From: Portunus trituberculatus | Taxonomy: Eukaryota; Arthropoda; Malacostraca; Decapoda; Portunidae | NCBI RefSeq assembly: GCF_017591435.1 | Contig: NC_059304.1 | Location: forward strand, 25,808,826 to 25,872,825 | Length of the DNA stretch: 64,000 bases | Reading direction: 5' to 3' | Part shown: one piece after another, positions 30,117 through 42,863 of the stretch | How positions within the stretch are numbered: position 1 is the stretch's first letter | Layout of the letters: every line of letters starts with the position of its first letter | Translations under genes and position numbers: made by a program | The notes under the pieces: model-generated | Databases searched by the model: none | What the model was told of the DNA's origin: nothing | The model's input: the letters and a program-made list of their open reading frames with translations, nothing else

Positions 30117-32911
30117 ATGTATACTAATATAGATGGGATACTGTCAAGTAGATTGGAATTGCAAGACTATATGATAGTGGAGAAGCCTGATATAGTGTGT
30201 TTGACTGAGACAAAATTGCATGAAAAACAAAGATAAATTTGGATAATAAATATAATATATGGAGAAAGGATAGGAGAGTAAAGGTGGAGGAGGAGTTATG
30301 ATTATGACGAAGAAAGAAATAAATGTGGATAAGGTTTGGTATGGGAAGAACAACAGAAGTGATAAGCATAAGGATAAAAAGTGATGGAAAAGAATTAATA
30401 ATCATGGTGACCTATGTACCTCCTAAAACAAATTCTTGGACATTAAGGAATACGACAATATGATCAAGGATACTTTACAGAGTTTGGAAAGTGTATTATC
30501 TGGAAAAGAAAGGTGATACTAGTAGGAGATTTTAATTGTAAGGAGGTGGATTGGGAAAATCTAGTAAGTGGTGTTGGAGAAGAAGCATGGGAGAGAGATT
30601 TCTTAATCTAATGATGGAAAATATGATGGAACAGAGGGTGAAGGAAAATACTAGATATAGAGGAGATGATGAACCGCTAGACTGGATTTGGTGTTAACAA
30701 GAGAAGTGTACCTATGTGGAGATATACAATACAAGTGTCCTTTGGGAAAGAGTGATCATGTGGTTATGGAAATGCAGATAGCAACAACACAGCGAAGGAA
30801 GGACGAGACATACAGGAGTGGTAGATTGAATTATAGAAAGATGGACACAGAAAGTTTGAAAAATTATTTCAGAAAATTAGATTGGGAGATGTTACAAATC
30901 AGAGAAGTGCAAAAGAAATATGAGATTTTTATGAAATATTATAAAGAAGGAGTTATGAAATTTGTACCAAAGTATAAACCAAGAGAGGAAGGAAGAAAGG
31001 ATTGGTTTAATGCAACTTGTGTTAAGGCTAAGGAAAAGAGAGATGTGGCTTGGAAAAGATGGAAAAGAGCAGGAATATACTAAATAAGGAGAATTATAGA
31101 GTGGCAAGAAATGAGTATGTGAGGGTAAGGAGGAGGAAGAAAGAAAATTTGAAAAGATATTGTAGACAAGAGTAAGGAACATCCAAAATTGTTTTACAGG
31201 TTCATAAATGGTAAACTTAAAAGAGAGAGTCCATTGAAAGATTAAAAGGAGAGCAAGGGATAGTAGATGACCCTAAGAATATAGCGGAATTGCTAAATAA
31301 TAGGTTTCAGCAAGTATTTACTAAAGAAACAATGTTTGTAAAGCCACAGAATGTACAAGGAAATGTGCACATGGATGACATTAAGATACCTAAAAGGAGT
31401 TATATAAAATGTTGGAGGAACTTAAAGATGATAAAGCGATGGGACCAGATGAAGTTTCAGGAAAATTATTGAAGGAGTGTAGAGAAGAATTGATTGATCC
31501 ATTATATGATATTATAAGGTGCTCATTAGAAACAGGGAAGTACCAGTAGAGTGGAAGAGAGCTGAAGTGGTGCCCATTTATAAGGGAGGCAGTAAGGAAG
31601 AGCCTCTTAACTATAGACCTGTGTCTCTAACAAGTGTGGTCGGTAAGATTTGTGAGAGGGTGATAAAGAAATATTGGATACGGTTCCTGGAGGATCATAA
31701 GTTATTATCGGATCATCAATTTGGCTTCAGGAAAGGGAGGTCATGTGTAACAAATCTACTGAGCTTTTATTCAAGAGTGGTTGACAAAATACAGAGAGAG
31801 AGGATGGATGGACTGTGTATATTTGGATTTAAAGAAAGCTTTTGACAAGGTACCTCACGAGAGACTGTTATGGAAAGTAGAGATTTATGGAGGACTGAAA
31901 GGAAAAGTGTTAAAGTGGATGGAAAACTACTTGAGATGGAGGGAGATGAGAATGGTAATAAGGGATGCAAAGTCGGACTGGTTGGTGGTGGAGAGTGGAG
32001 TCCCACAAGGCTCAGTGCTGGCACCAATACTTTTCCTGGTATATATAATGACATGCCAGAGGAGTAAACAGTTATATTAATTTGTTTATGGATGATGCGA
32101 AGTTGTGTAGGTGTGTGAAGAGTGAAGAAGATTGTGAAATTTTACAGGCAGACCTGGATAAGATTTGGGAGTGGAGCAAGAGGTGGCAAATGGAATTTAA
32201 TCTGAGCAAAAGTCATGTGATGGAGATGGGAAGAGTGGAAGACGGCCAAGAGGGTCATATAAGATGGGTGAAGAAGTAGTGTTGAAAAAGGTGGAAAAGG
32301 AAAAGGATTTGGGAGTGATAATACAAGACCATGGGCAGTTTGAGGCTCATATTGATAAGATGTTTGGAGAAACATATAATTTGATAAAAATATTGGATTA
32401 GCCTTCCATTATATGGATAAAGATATGATGAAGAAATTAATTAGTATGGTAATTAGACCAAGATTGGAATATGCTGGAGTGGTTTGGTCCCCTTATAAAA
32501 AGAAGCATATAAGGAAGTTGGAGAGATTGCAGAGAATGGCAACAAAAATGGTTCCGGAATTGGCAGAAATGACCTATGAGGAGAGATTAAAAGAAATGAA
32601 TTTGCCTACCTTGGAACAAAGAAGAGAAAGAGGAGATTTAATACAGGTTTATAAACTGTTGAATGGACTGGATGAAGTGGATAATGAGCAAATGATGTTG
32701 AGAGAGGAAAACTTAAATAGAACTACAAGATCGCATAGTAAAAAGATAGCCAAGGAATATGCTTGAAGGATGTGAAAAAATATAGTTTCCCACAAAGATG
32801 TGTGGAGGTGTGGAATGGTTTGAGTGAGGAGGTGGTGTCAGCAAGGAGTGTGCATAGTTTTAAAGGAAAGTTGGATGTGTGTAGATATGGAGACGGGGCC
32901 ACACGAGTATG
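30117..32911 (+). pseudogene. LINE ORF2: AP endonuclease plus reverse transcriptase, broken
   Basis: The endonuclease starts YTNIDGILSSRLELQDY and KPDIVCLTETKLHE (30120-30230). It continues in changing frames through VTYVPPKTNSW, LVGDFNCKEVDWE and KSDHVVMEMQI (about 30780). The linker has SGRLNYRKMDTESLKNYF. The RT follows: VPVEWKRAEVVPIYKGG (31530), LNYRPVSLTSV, QFGFRKGRSCVTN, YLDLKKAFDKVPHER, SGVPQGSVLAPILFLVYI. The catalytic block is FMDDAKLCR, with both aspartates kept (32080). The C-terminus has RPRLEYAGVVWSPYKKK and LEQRRERGDLIQVYKLL. At least seven frame changes make it non-functional. Confidence 0.87.
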
Positions 32912-32974
32912 ATACCCAGGCCCTGTAAAATTACAACTAGGTGAATACAACTAGGTGAATACACACACACACAC

Positions 32975-33264
32975 GCCCGGTAGCTCAGTGGTTAGAGCGA
33001 TGGCTTCACAAGCCAGATGACCAGGGTTCGATTCCCCGGCCGGGTGGAGATATTTGGGTGTGTCTCCTTTCACGTGTAGCCCTTGTTCACCTAACAGTGA
33101 GTAGGTACGGGATGTAAATCGAGGAGTTGTGACCTTGTTGTCTCGGTGTGTGGTGTGTGCCTGGTCTCATACCTATCCCAAGATCGGAAATAATGAGCTC
33201 TGAGCTTGTTCCGTAGGGTAACGTCTGGTTGTCTCGTCAGAGACTGCAGCAGATCAAACAGTGA

Positions 33265-33268
<4 letters not shown>
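32975..33268 (+). repeat. tRNA-Val-derived SINE, family 2, copy 2
   Basis: Same head and body as 28452-28746, with few differences by eye (GCGATGGC for GCGCTGGC, GACCAGGG for GACCGGGG). It is placed directly between the CA tail of the LINE at 29011-32962 and a new (CA)n tract. Confidence 0.88.
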
Positions 33269-33332
<64 letters not shown>

Positions 33333-33494
33333 TATAGTTTCCCACAAAGATGTGTTGAGACTTGGAACAGTTTCAGTGAAGAAGTAGTGTCAGCAATAAG
33401 TCTGCATATTTTTAAAGAAAAATTGGATAAGTGTAGATATGGAGATGGGGCCACACGAGCATAAAGCCCAGGCCCTGTAAAACTACAACTAGGT

Positions 33495-33538
<44 letters not shown>

Positions 33539-33540
33539 CA
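33269..33540 (+). pseudogene. (CA)n followed by a 3'-terminal LINE fragment and CA tail
   Basis: CA at 33269-33330. Then 33331-33496 encodes KYSFPQRCVETWNSFSEEVV and FKEKLDKCRYGDGATRA of the CR1/L2-like LINE, with tail CCCTGTAAAACTACAACTAGGTAAAC, and CA again to about 33537. Confidence 0.87.
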
Positions 33541-35201
33541 TGTCAAAGTTGCAACAAGGATAAGTTTTCCAAAGATTATGTAAGATGTCTCAACCTGTTT
33601 CTGGGTATAGATTCTTTAGGAGAAATAGTGTGCTTGTGGTGCTGTGTCTGCAGTGATGTGTCATGAGATATGTTAAGTGTTTGTTGGGTGCTAGCCCATA
33701 TATGAGCAGGGATTATATGTTTTGGCTAGTACAGTAGTAACCATGGGTGCTGAGAGGATGGGAGTGTGACAGAAGTCCAAAACTTCCAGAAATTGCTCAT
33801 CAGAGTTACAGTTAATGTTGAGATTTCACAGTTGTTATTTATGTTGATTTTGTACATAAATAGGGTTTTCCATGTTTTCAACATTCTTCTTTTGTAATGC
33901 TGAAAACTTGCTGCTCAGTGGCTGTCTATTAGGTATTATTGTGCTGAGTCAGCTTGGTTTAGGGAATATCACACCAGTTTATATTAGTTATTAGGACAGC
34001 AGCATTTTGCTCCCTCACAAATATACAATATTATAACACACTTAACCATTGCATAATTAGTAATTTTGGATACATGGAAGCATACAAATGTGTGGTCTCC
34101 AGATATCTCTTAGAGACTACAAGTAGCCTGAAAGAGGTATAAAGATCTTGGGGAGTGTATCCCTGGGACATACTAGCTGTAGACAAGACTGTAATTTATT
34201 TTTTACAAAGATACCCATATCTACTAAAAAAAAAATAACACTTAAATTCAAGAATTTTTATTCTTATGATACAAAATCTTGTGCCAATAACATGACCTGA
34301 TTAAATATTTTAATATATTTCACAGAAACTGTTGTGCATTGCTTGTTGACTATTGTAGTTCTAACAGGTGAGATATGAGCCTTATGGCTAGCAGCATATA
34401 GGGTAAACTGCATTTAACATTACTTTGTCTTCCATTGCTGAGAGAATTATGGCAGAAGTCAGCAATTTTGCTGAAAAGATGCTAAAATATTTTTTTATAT
34501 AAAAGTAAATGAGATGTGATTTTTCCAATCAGTACAGGACTCTTGTCCTCTCAATCTGTATGAGTCAGTGTTTTATAGCATTTGTTAAAAAAAATAATAA
34601 AAATTTTAAAATTTATTAGTCATAATTTGAATTTAATTTAATGAAGAATGCTTGTAGTGATTGAAAGTAATCAGAATGCATATGGCTAAATAAGTTTGCT
34701 AGGTTATAACATCCAACATTATCATGGTTCTGTGTAATTCTGAATATGGAAGTTTTTATCTCAATTTGAGATGAACTGTGGTTAATAGTGTTCTTGTTAA
34801 AATGGACAAAAACTGAAGATGTGGACACTGCAACCTCAATTTATTAATGTTCTATATGACTTTTCCAAAATTTATGGGTGCAGAATTTGCATTAAAACTA
34901 TTTTAACTCACAGAATAATAAATGGTAACATGACCTTTAGATTCTCCTCTTAATTTTTCACGAATTTTTTACCATTATGATAAAGCTTTAAATTTTATTT
35001 AGTTTTGAAAACCGCAGTATGATTCTACTTACCCTCCACAATTAAGTAAGGTAGGTTCCAGGTTGCACAGGCTGTAACATGTATACAAGTCTGTGGCAGA
35101 AATATAGTTGTATTCATCTGTGAATGAACTAGATGTTAAGTCCAGTTAGATTTTGTTATTTGGGGATTTTCTCTGTCTGGGAAAGAAACATGCTCCTCAA
35201 A

Positions 35202-35206
<5 letters not shown>
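33541..35206. other. Gene-free AT-rich DNA
   Basis: No supported gene, RNA or transposon end. Confidence 0.55.

Positions 35207-35279
<73 letters not shown>
35207..35279. repeat. (TC)n microsatellite
   Basis: About 73 bp of CT dinucleotide. Confidence 0.97.
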
Positions 35280-35284
<5 letters not shown>

Positions 35285-36699
35285 TCTTCCCTCACAATAC
35301 TGTACACATGTAGTTCTGTTTGGTTACTATTCAAGACAGATGGTTTACAGACAATATTGTTGTAATCAATTCCCATAATGTAGCTTTTCTTTAATGCCAC
35401 TTTTGCATGCATCAAAAGAGTCAGATAATATTATACAGCACTTCCACATATCTAGAACCATTCACATAGTAATTTATTTAGTCCACAAGAGAAAGTGCAC
35501 CATCCCATCTCTCTATGGATTTTTTTTCCTCTTTTTAATCCTAAATTTTAACAGTGAATCCTCTGCTTTGAAATATATATATTGCTTATTTCAGTGTCTG
35601 AATGCAACTTCACAAAACCATAAAATGTTTTCATACCTTTTCCTTAGGTAGAGCATTATTTATTATTACTAATGATAACAATAATAATAATAATAATGAT
35701 AATAATATTATTATTATTATTATTAATACTATTATTATTATTATAATTATCATTATTATTATTGTTATTATTATTACTATTACTAATATTATTATTATTA
35801 TTTATATTTATTTATTTTTTATTTACTTAATAATTAATTTACTTATTTATTTATGCTAAAACGATAATTTGTTGTGTGAGGTAGTGAACAGTGAACAGTG
35901 GTTTCTTTGCTATAACAGAGATCAGCAAGTTCATACGCCTCACAAATGTAAATGCTTCTTGTCCACTAAAAAAAAATCATAATTTTGTAACTGTCACTCA
36001 ATTGTATTCAAGACATTTTATTTTTAGGTAGATCTTAAAGATTTTACTACCTGTTGTTTTTAGTGTAATTATAATATTTCATGTGCTTGCTCACATAATC
36101 TTTACACTTTTCTAATAAACATCTATCTAATATGCTAATGCCTTCATGTCAAATCCAGTTTTGGACAGCATATGAATATTTGTGAAAGAGAGACTGGACA
36201 CTTCACTTAATTAAGATCTGATGAAAAATGCTGTGCAGTATCAAGATATGTTTGTCATTAAGTGTGGATCACACATTAAATCTAGCTGGTAATATGTTTT
36301 CTTTAAAAAAAAGAGTTATCATAGCTTTATCTTGCTAACTTTCATTAACGTTTTAAGAAGGAAATTATTTACGTGTGCTATCTTCATCATTAGAGCTGCC
36401 TGACTTCATTGTGGAGGGGATTTATTTTTATGTCAAAATTTTTATGCATTTTTTTATTCTTTAGTCAATCAGCAGTAATTAAGAGAGTTCATACTTTCCC
36501 TTTTGAAATACTTCTTAGATGAATAAATAAATCAAAATCTTCCTCAGCTATTTAGTGATACTCTCAAAACTTTGCTTCTAAATCAGTTATCACTGTGTTA
36601 TATAATGTTACATGTTTCACAACATTAAATGAATAATTGTACAGTATATTTATTTATTTATTACATTTGAGGGAGAAAACATATCTATATTTGCAGTAC

Positions 36700-36700
<1 letters not shown>
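35280..36700. other. Gene-free AT-rich DNA with an imperfect AAT/ATT block
   Basis: 35680-35830 holds (AAT)n followed by (ATT)n, an imperfect palindromic AT block. I see nothing else supported. Confidence 0.55.

Positions 36701-36777
<77 letters not shown>
36701..36777. repeat. (TTA)n microsatellite
   Basis: About 75 bp of ATT trinucleotide. Confidence 0.95.
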
Positions 36778-36780
<3 letters not shown>

Positions 36781-37699
36781 CATGTATGTATAAACCTTAT
36801 AATATAAACAATAACTTTTTAAGTCATAATTCACTTATATTTGTAATCATCTTATAGCTATTATTGTCTTAGCTAAGTTTTCTAAATGAATTGATAGGTG
36901 TCTGATGTCATAGAAAACTACAAATAGATTTAACTTGCCTGACTAATTTTTTTCAGTGTTTGTTTAGTAGAGACAAATACCGATAGTCCACACCAGAACA
37001 CCTGATATAGCTTGGATCTAAAATTGAGAACCATGTTCTGCATAGTGTACAGATCTTGAGTATTGGTGCTGTTGAAATCAGAAACACAATTGTCAAATAT
37101 TTACACTACATTTAGTGTGGTTTTCTTTGAAAGAATGTCCAGCCCAGTCAGAAATACTTTCTTTTATGATCCTAGACTCAGAAAACATTAATTTTATTGA
37201 TGAAAATGTTAAAATGTTATTCATAAACTGTTTCACTTCAGATGATTGACTGGGCACATGTACAGCTTTCTCTGTATGCATCAGGAGAGTGGCAGCATTG
37301 GCAAATGCAATACATGATTGTGTGCTCATATTAAGTTAGTGGCCTCTCACTACTTGTGGAGAATCACACTTGCATCTGTAAATTTAATGTTCATTTTGTA
37401 CTGATTAGATATTTTGAGAATGATTTTTACAACTTTTTTTTTTTTTTTTTTTTTTTAAGTGAGATGAAAATTGGAGGAATAATCCAGTGTGGATATGTGG
37501 GTGGAAGACAGGCATTGTAAACTTTTAGTGGCCAGATATTTTTGTATAAAGAGCACGGAACTTTCTAAAGTAATAAAAATTTTGTAAGTCTTAAAGTTAT
37601 TTGCAACTTTAAGAGGAGTGTAGTAGTTTTATAGAAAACTTGGGTAAATCAGTTTTCTCTTGGACATGAATTATTATTAATAATGCAATACTAAATCAT

Positions 37700-37705
<6 letters not shown>
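36778..37705. other. Gene-free AT-rich DNA
   Basis: Contains a poly-T run at 37434-37456. No gene is supported. Confidence 0.55.
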
Positions 37706-37794
<89 letters not shown>

Positions 37795-37872
37795 GCAATA
37801 ATACCAGTAGTCAGTTTTGTTAGTCATGTGAATGGAGTAAAACATTCATTAAAATTAAATTTACCTTATGCA

Positions 37873-37936
<64 letters not shown>
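37706..37936. repeat. (TA)n tract and nearby (TTA)n tract
   Basis: TA at about 37706-37789 and TTA at about 37877-37936, separated by 87 bp of ordinary sequence. Confidence 0.95.
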
Positions 37937-37938
<2 letters not shown>

Positions 37939-38691
37939 CATTACATCCTGTTCTAAGTTGATGGAATTTTTAAATAATCATGTCTTGGCTTTTACAAACT
38001 GGTCTGTTTCATCTCAGAGATGGAACATTTTCTTGGTTGGCAGTAGATCTTCACCATTTTGCAAGTAGAATTTTAGTACGATATCCACTATGTATATGTA
38101 TATATGTATATGTATGGATGAGAACTGTCCACAAAGTTGAACAAATGTAGACACACACACACACCAACACAATGTACATGCCTGTGCATTTTCATAAACA
38201 AATACTGGACAGACCATTTCCCTCCTGCTGTAGCAATACACTGTCACCTTCAAGGTTGTTGTTGTTATTGTTACTCATGCCGTAGCTGCTGCTGCTATGT
38301 CAGAATAAATAAAACTATTTTTATTATTCACTGTTTTCTTTGAACACCTGTCACTTCATCTTCATATGCTCTTCTCAAGTCACCGTTTCCACAGCGTGCA
38401 CTCCTGGCTGTTTTGCACTATTCTATGTCCAGGCCCATAGACTGGTGTACCCTGGAGAGTTCTTTAAACCTCTCCACATCTATAAATACAGTTCTCTGTG
38501 GGTCTTGCAAGTAACACAAGATACCCATATTTCACAATTATTTCATCTCACTATGTTTAATTATCACCTATATTAACTCCCTCCAACTGACACTCTCATC
38601 CTCTATGGTATCCTGAAATCATACACCATTACTTTTCTATCAAACACCATCACTGTACTCTCCCCAACATTCACTTGTGCCTTCCACCATG
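37937..38691. other. Gene-free DNA
   Basis: Small CA (38150-38163) and GTTGTT patches; no supported gene. Confidence 0.5.
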
Positions 38692-38965
38692 TGTACATAC
38701 CACGTAATGTGGTGGTAGTGCATTTGGCTCACAAATTAGAGGGCCCATGTTCAAGTCCCAGATGCAGCAAGGCAAATGGCTGAGTCTCTTAATGTGTGTG
38801 CGTAGTCCCTGTTTACCTTGCAGCAAGTAAGTATGGGATGTAACTCATGGGGTTGTGGCCTCACTATCTCAGTGTGTGGTGTGGTCTCAGTCCTACCTAA
38901 AGATCAGTCACTACAAGCTCTGAGCTCTTTCAATAGGGGAACAGCTGGCTGGGTGACCAGGAGAT
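38692..38965 (+). repeat. tRNA-derived SINE, family 2, old divergent copy
   Basis: The body blocks GTCCCTGTTTACC, AAGTAAGTATGGGATGTAA, GGTTGTGGCCT, CTCAGTGTGTGGTG and GCTCTGAGCTC match the two younger copies at 28452 and 32975. The tRNA head is badly decayed (GTTCAAGTCCC remains as the B box). A CA-rich tail follows. Confidence 0.75.
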
Positions 38966-38992
38966 GACCTAAGTGAACACACGCATGCACAC

Positions 38993-39626
38993 AATGGAAG
39001 AAAACAATCAACCGGTAAGCGATATTGATAGAATTTTCAGAGACATATAATTTGCTAAGGAATATTGGAGTAGCATTTCACTATATGGACAAGGAAATGA
39101 TGAAGAAATTGATAAGTACTAAAATAAGACCTAGATTGGAATATGCAGGAGTTGTGTGGACTCCCCATAAAAAGAAACACATAAGAAAATTAGAGAGACT
39201 ACAAAAAATGGCTACAAGAATGGTTCCAGAATTTAAAGGGATGACATATGAGGAGAGACTAAAGGCTATGGATCTACCAACCTTGGAGCAGAGAAGAGAG
39301 AGAGGGGATCTGATACAAGTTTATAAATTGATTAACGGAATGGATCAAGTGGATAATGAGAAACTGATCCTGAGAGAAGAATATGACTTTAGAAGCACAA
39401 GATTGCATAGTAAGAAACTAAGGAAGGGACAATGTCTGAGAGATGATAAAAAAATTTAGTTTCCCGCAAAGATGTGTTGAGACTTGGAACAGTTTGAGTG
39501 AGGAAGTGGTGTCAGCAAAAGAGTGTACATAGTTTTAAAGAAAAATTGGATATGTGTAGATATGTAAACGGGACCACACGAGCATAAAGCCCAGGCCCTG
39601 TAAAACTACAACTAGGTAAATACACA
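38993..39626 (+). pseudogene. CR1/L2-like LINE 3' part
   Basis: It encodes LLRNIGVAFHYMDKEMMKK, RPRLEYAGVVWTPHKKK, LEQRRERGDLIQVYKLING and RSTRLHSKKLRKGQCLRD, almost the same as the copy at 24975-26547. A frame break occurs at an added A near 39450. The tail is ACAACTAGGTAAATACACAC. It starts directly after the CA-rich tail of the SINE. Confidence 0.87.
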
Positions 39627-39628
39627 CA

Positions 39629-39993
39629 CAATCAAAACAGGAATTGAAAAAAAGGAAAATCATAGTTACATATGTGCCACCTAAGACAAATACATGGGGA
39701 ACTGAGGAACATAAGGATATGCAGAGAGGTGATGAAGTGCTTAGATAATATGATAAGAAGAGATGGAAGAATACTATTAGCAGGAGACTAACTGTAAAAG
39801 AATAAATAGGAGAGAGATGGAAGTAATGGGTATTGCTAGACAATGGAGCAAAGAGATGTTACAGTTGACTATGGTAAATGCAATGGATCAGTGGGTGGAA
39901 GAGTCAACAAGGTACAAGGGGGAGAAGAAGAACCATTGTTGCTTGACCTAATATTCACAAAGAAGCCAGAGACCCCTCCCAGGATACAATACA
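39629..39993 (+). pseudogene. LINE endonuclease fragment, left of a TIR insertion
   Basis: It encodes VTYVPPKTNTWGTEEHKD, a GRILLAGD block, and in another frame EEPLLLDLIFTKKPETPP, matching the AP endonuclease region of the CR1/L2-like ORF2. It breaks at GGATACAATA, where CAGTAATACTCC begins. The corresponding LINE sequence resumes at about 41130. Confidence 0.75.
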
Positions 39994-41129
39994 GTAATAC
40001 TCCGCTTAACGAACGTTCGTTTAACGAATTTCCAGTTTAACGTACAATATAAAGTTAGACCAAAAATCCGCATAACGTACAATCACATCCGTTTTAGCAA
40101 ATTTTCTGGATTTGAATTTGCCGGGTGAGGGACCGAACGGGGTAGTTTCGTTGTAATTGGCTGGCTCCTGCAGCTTGATCCAAGATTCTTTAACGTCAGA
40201 GCAACCTCTTGCAGCGAAATGGTATCCATGAACACTTGGAGGGACGGTGACAAGGTTGCTTTCAGGTTGCTCTGAGGGTGCTGGGAACACCACCTCTGGA
40301 GGTGGTGTTACTGTCTTATATAAGCATTTATGTTCACAAAACATTTCTATTAGCTTTTTACAAACCTTTAAGAAAGGATAGTTTTGTAATGCATAAAGTG
40401 AAATCTTACATGGAATACCAAAAAATAAAGCAGAGATGAGATGAGCCACAGACAAAGCAGGAGACTCGAGGCCACTCGGCCGCGAGTCTCCTGCTGTGTT
40501 ACTTTCATCATGATGTTTATGTTTTCACTCCTCTCTTGCCTGCTATAATGGATATCATATCTTAGTATTCATATACGCTCATGCCATGAGGATAACCTTG
40601 ACTCCGTGGCAGTGAGTGATAGTGAATTACTAATGAAATACCACGGTATTTCATTAATAAATTCACTGTCACTCAGTGCCATGGAGTCGAGGTTATCCTC
40701 ATGGCATGAGCGTATATGAATACTAAGATATGATATCCATAATAGCAGGCAAGAGAGGAGTGGAAACAAATATCATGGGGAAAGACAACACACAGGCTAA
40801 AAGGGTCACAAGAAGAAGAAGCGGCTGAGTGGCGAGTCTCCGCGCCTGTGGCTCATTTCATCTCTGCTTTATTTTTTTGGTATTCCATGTAAGATTTCAC
40901 CTTATGCATTACAAAACAATCCTTTCTTGAGGCAAGGTTTGTAAAAAGTTAATAGAAATGTTGTTTTGTGAACATAAATGCATATATAAGACAGTAACAC
41001 CACCTCCAGAGGTGGTGTTCCCAGCAACCTGGTGGTTGGTAAAAAGCTAATAGAAATGTTGTTTTGTGAATATAAATGCGAGAATGTGAGAGAATTTGTA
41101 CGTAGCTCCTCTAACTTCCAATGACTCAT
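39994..41129 (+). mobile_element. Palindrome-bearing TIR-like element inserted in a LINE
   Basis: The left end CAGTAATACTCCGCTTAACG, next to TA, has pogo/Tigger character, with subterminal GTTTAACGAA repeats. The interior holds a long palindrome (40290-41005). I could not find a matching right terminus, so the right boundary is set only by where LINE sequence resumes. Related partial copies are at 11985-12275, 15830-16150 and 20590-20800. Confidence 0.6.
40290..41005. repeat. Palindrome of ~715 bp centred near 40647
   Basis: The centre is AATGAAATACCACGGTATTT. Going outward, the arms mirror CACTGYCACTCAGTG, GGTTATCCTCATGGCATGAG, GATATGATATCCATAATAGC, GCGAGTCTCC, ATTCCATGTAAGATTTCAC and CACCTCCAGAGGTGGTG. 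Each arm is about 350 bp with scattered mismatches and small gaps. The outermost unit is itself a short hairpin, CCACCTCTGGAGGTGG. Confidence 0.87.
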
Positions 41130-41925
41130 ATGACATCATACAAGTAGTGGTACACCGGTTAATTGAATGAACTTCACAAGAATGGAAGATATAATCATGG
41201 AAAGCTGGACTTCACCAAGTTACAGGAATGTTTCGCAGAAGTTGAGTGTAATCAACTATATACAGCAAATAAAATACAAGGGAAGTGGGATATATTTATG
41301 AATATTTATAATGAAGGAATCAGAATCAATGATGAGGGAAAGAAAGGAAGACTGGTATAGCAAAAGATGTAAATTTGCCAAATTGAAAAAGGAAGCAGCA
41401 TGGAATAGATAAAGATATGATGAAAAAAATCATCACAAGCATGATACGCCCAAGGCTGGAATATGCAGCAGTAGTATGGTCTCCGAGCTCTAAAAAGGAT
41501 ATAAGAAAATTGGAAATGATACAGAAGATTGCTACAAAGATGGTGCTGGAATTAAAGGACCTGAAGGAAATGGGACTGCCAACCTTACAAGATAGAAGAG
41601 AACACGGGGACCTAATAACAATGTATAAGATAGTAAATGATATTGAAAAGATAGACAAAGAAGACCTGGTGCTGTTGACAGAAGAAGATGGAAGGACAAG
41701 AGGACATGAAAAGGAGATCAGGATGAGGCAGTGTGTGAAGGATATTGAAAAATATAGTTTTCCACACAGAACGGTGGAAAAATGGAATGCATTGGATAAT
41801 GGAATTGTCACAGCACATAGTGTGCATAACTTTAAAGAAAAACTAGATAAATGGAGATATGGAGACAGGACACTATGAGCCCCGCTTGAACCCTGTACAA
41901 TACAACTAGGTAAATACACACACAC
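41130..41925 (+). pseudogene. LINE ORF2 continuation with the RT core deleted
   Basis: 41163-41400 encodes the ORF2 linker (KNGRYNHGKLDFTKLQE, IQGKWDIFMNIYNEGI), homologous to 30820-30960. At about 41405 it joins directly to the thumb region (DKDMMKK-like, then RPRLEYAAVVWSPSSKKD). The C-terminus ends FKEKLDKWRYGDRTL, and the tail is CCTGTACAATACAACTAGGTAAATAC plus CA. The whole catalytic RT is missing, so this is a non-autonomous deletion derivative. Confidence 0.8.
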
Positions 41926-41940
41926 ACACACATATAAACA

Positions 41941-42653
41941 GAGTGAAAGACGACCCATGGGAATCTATAAGCTGGGAGATGGAGTGGAACTGGAGAAAGT
42001 AAAAAAGAAAAAGGATTTAGGAGTGACGATGGAAGAAAACAATCAACCGGTAAGCCATATTGATAGAATTTTCAGAGAGGCATATAATTTGCTAAGGAAT
42101 ATTGGAGTAGCATTTCATTACATGGACAAAGAAATGATGAAGAAATTGATAAGTACTATAATAAGACCCAGATTGGAATGTGCAGGAGTATTATGGACCC
42201 CTCATAAAAAGAAACACATAAGGAAGTTGGAGAGACTACAAAAAATGGCTACAAGAATGGTTCCAGAATTTAAAGGGATGACATATGAGGAGAGACTAAA
42301 GGCTATGGATCTACCAACCCTGGAACAGAGAAGAAAGAGAGGGGATCTGATACAAGTTTATAAATTGATCAATGGAATGGACCAAGTGGATAATGAGAAA
42401 CTAATCCTGAGAGAAGAATATGACATTCGAAGCACAAGATCGCATAGTAAAAAGATGAGTAAGGGAAGATGTCTGAGAGATGTTAAAAAATATATTTTTC
42501 CACAAAGATGTATTGAGACGTGAAACAGTTTGAGTGAAGAAATGGTGTCAGCATCGAGTATGCATAGTTTAAAAAAAAAAAAAATTGGATAAGTGTAGAT
42601 ATGGAGACGGGGCCACACAAGCATAAAGCCCAGGCCCTGTAAAACTACAACTA
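41941..42653 (+). pseudogene. CR1/L2-like LINE 3' part, tail cut by a TIR element
   Basis: It encodes GIYKLGDGVELEKVKKKKDL, RPRLECAGVLWTPHKKK, LEQRRKRGDLIQVYKLING and ends in broken frames near 42525. The tail CCCTGTAAAACTACAACTA stops at 42653 and continues at 48798 (TAGGTAAAAATAACTAG), on the far side of the 6.1-kb element. Confidence 0.85.
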
Positions 42654-42863
42654 CTAAGCGTTTCAGAGAGTTTGACGGCACGTTTTTCTAGAATAACTTT
42701 GTAAGGAACACGCATATCATAATGAAATTTTTCCACAGTGTATTTGACACACTCCCGTAATATCCCAATGTGTCATGAATCGTAAACAGTATATAATAAT
42801 GGCACTTCTCCCTATAAAAATAGGAGAAAGTCACTTATCCCTCACGAAGAAACAGACAAGTGG

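Larger units (their letters stand above)
29011..32962 (+). mobile_element. Near full-length CR1/L2-like LINE in a CA microsatellite
   Basis: A 5' UTR begins right after (CA)n at 29011. ORF1 (29075-30115) and ORF2 (30117-32911) follow, both broken. The 3' UTR has GGCCCTGTAAAATTACA and two tandem ACTAGGTGAATAC units, then CA at about 32960. This is the only copy in the window with both ORFs, so it is the reference for the fragments. It is 3.95 kb, somewhat short for CR1/L2 elements, consistent with deletions in the endonuclease region. Confidence 0.88.
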
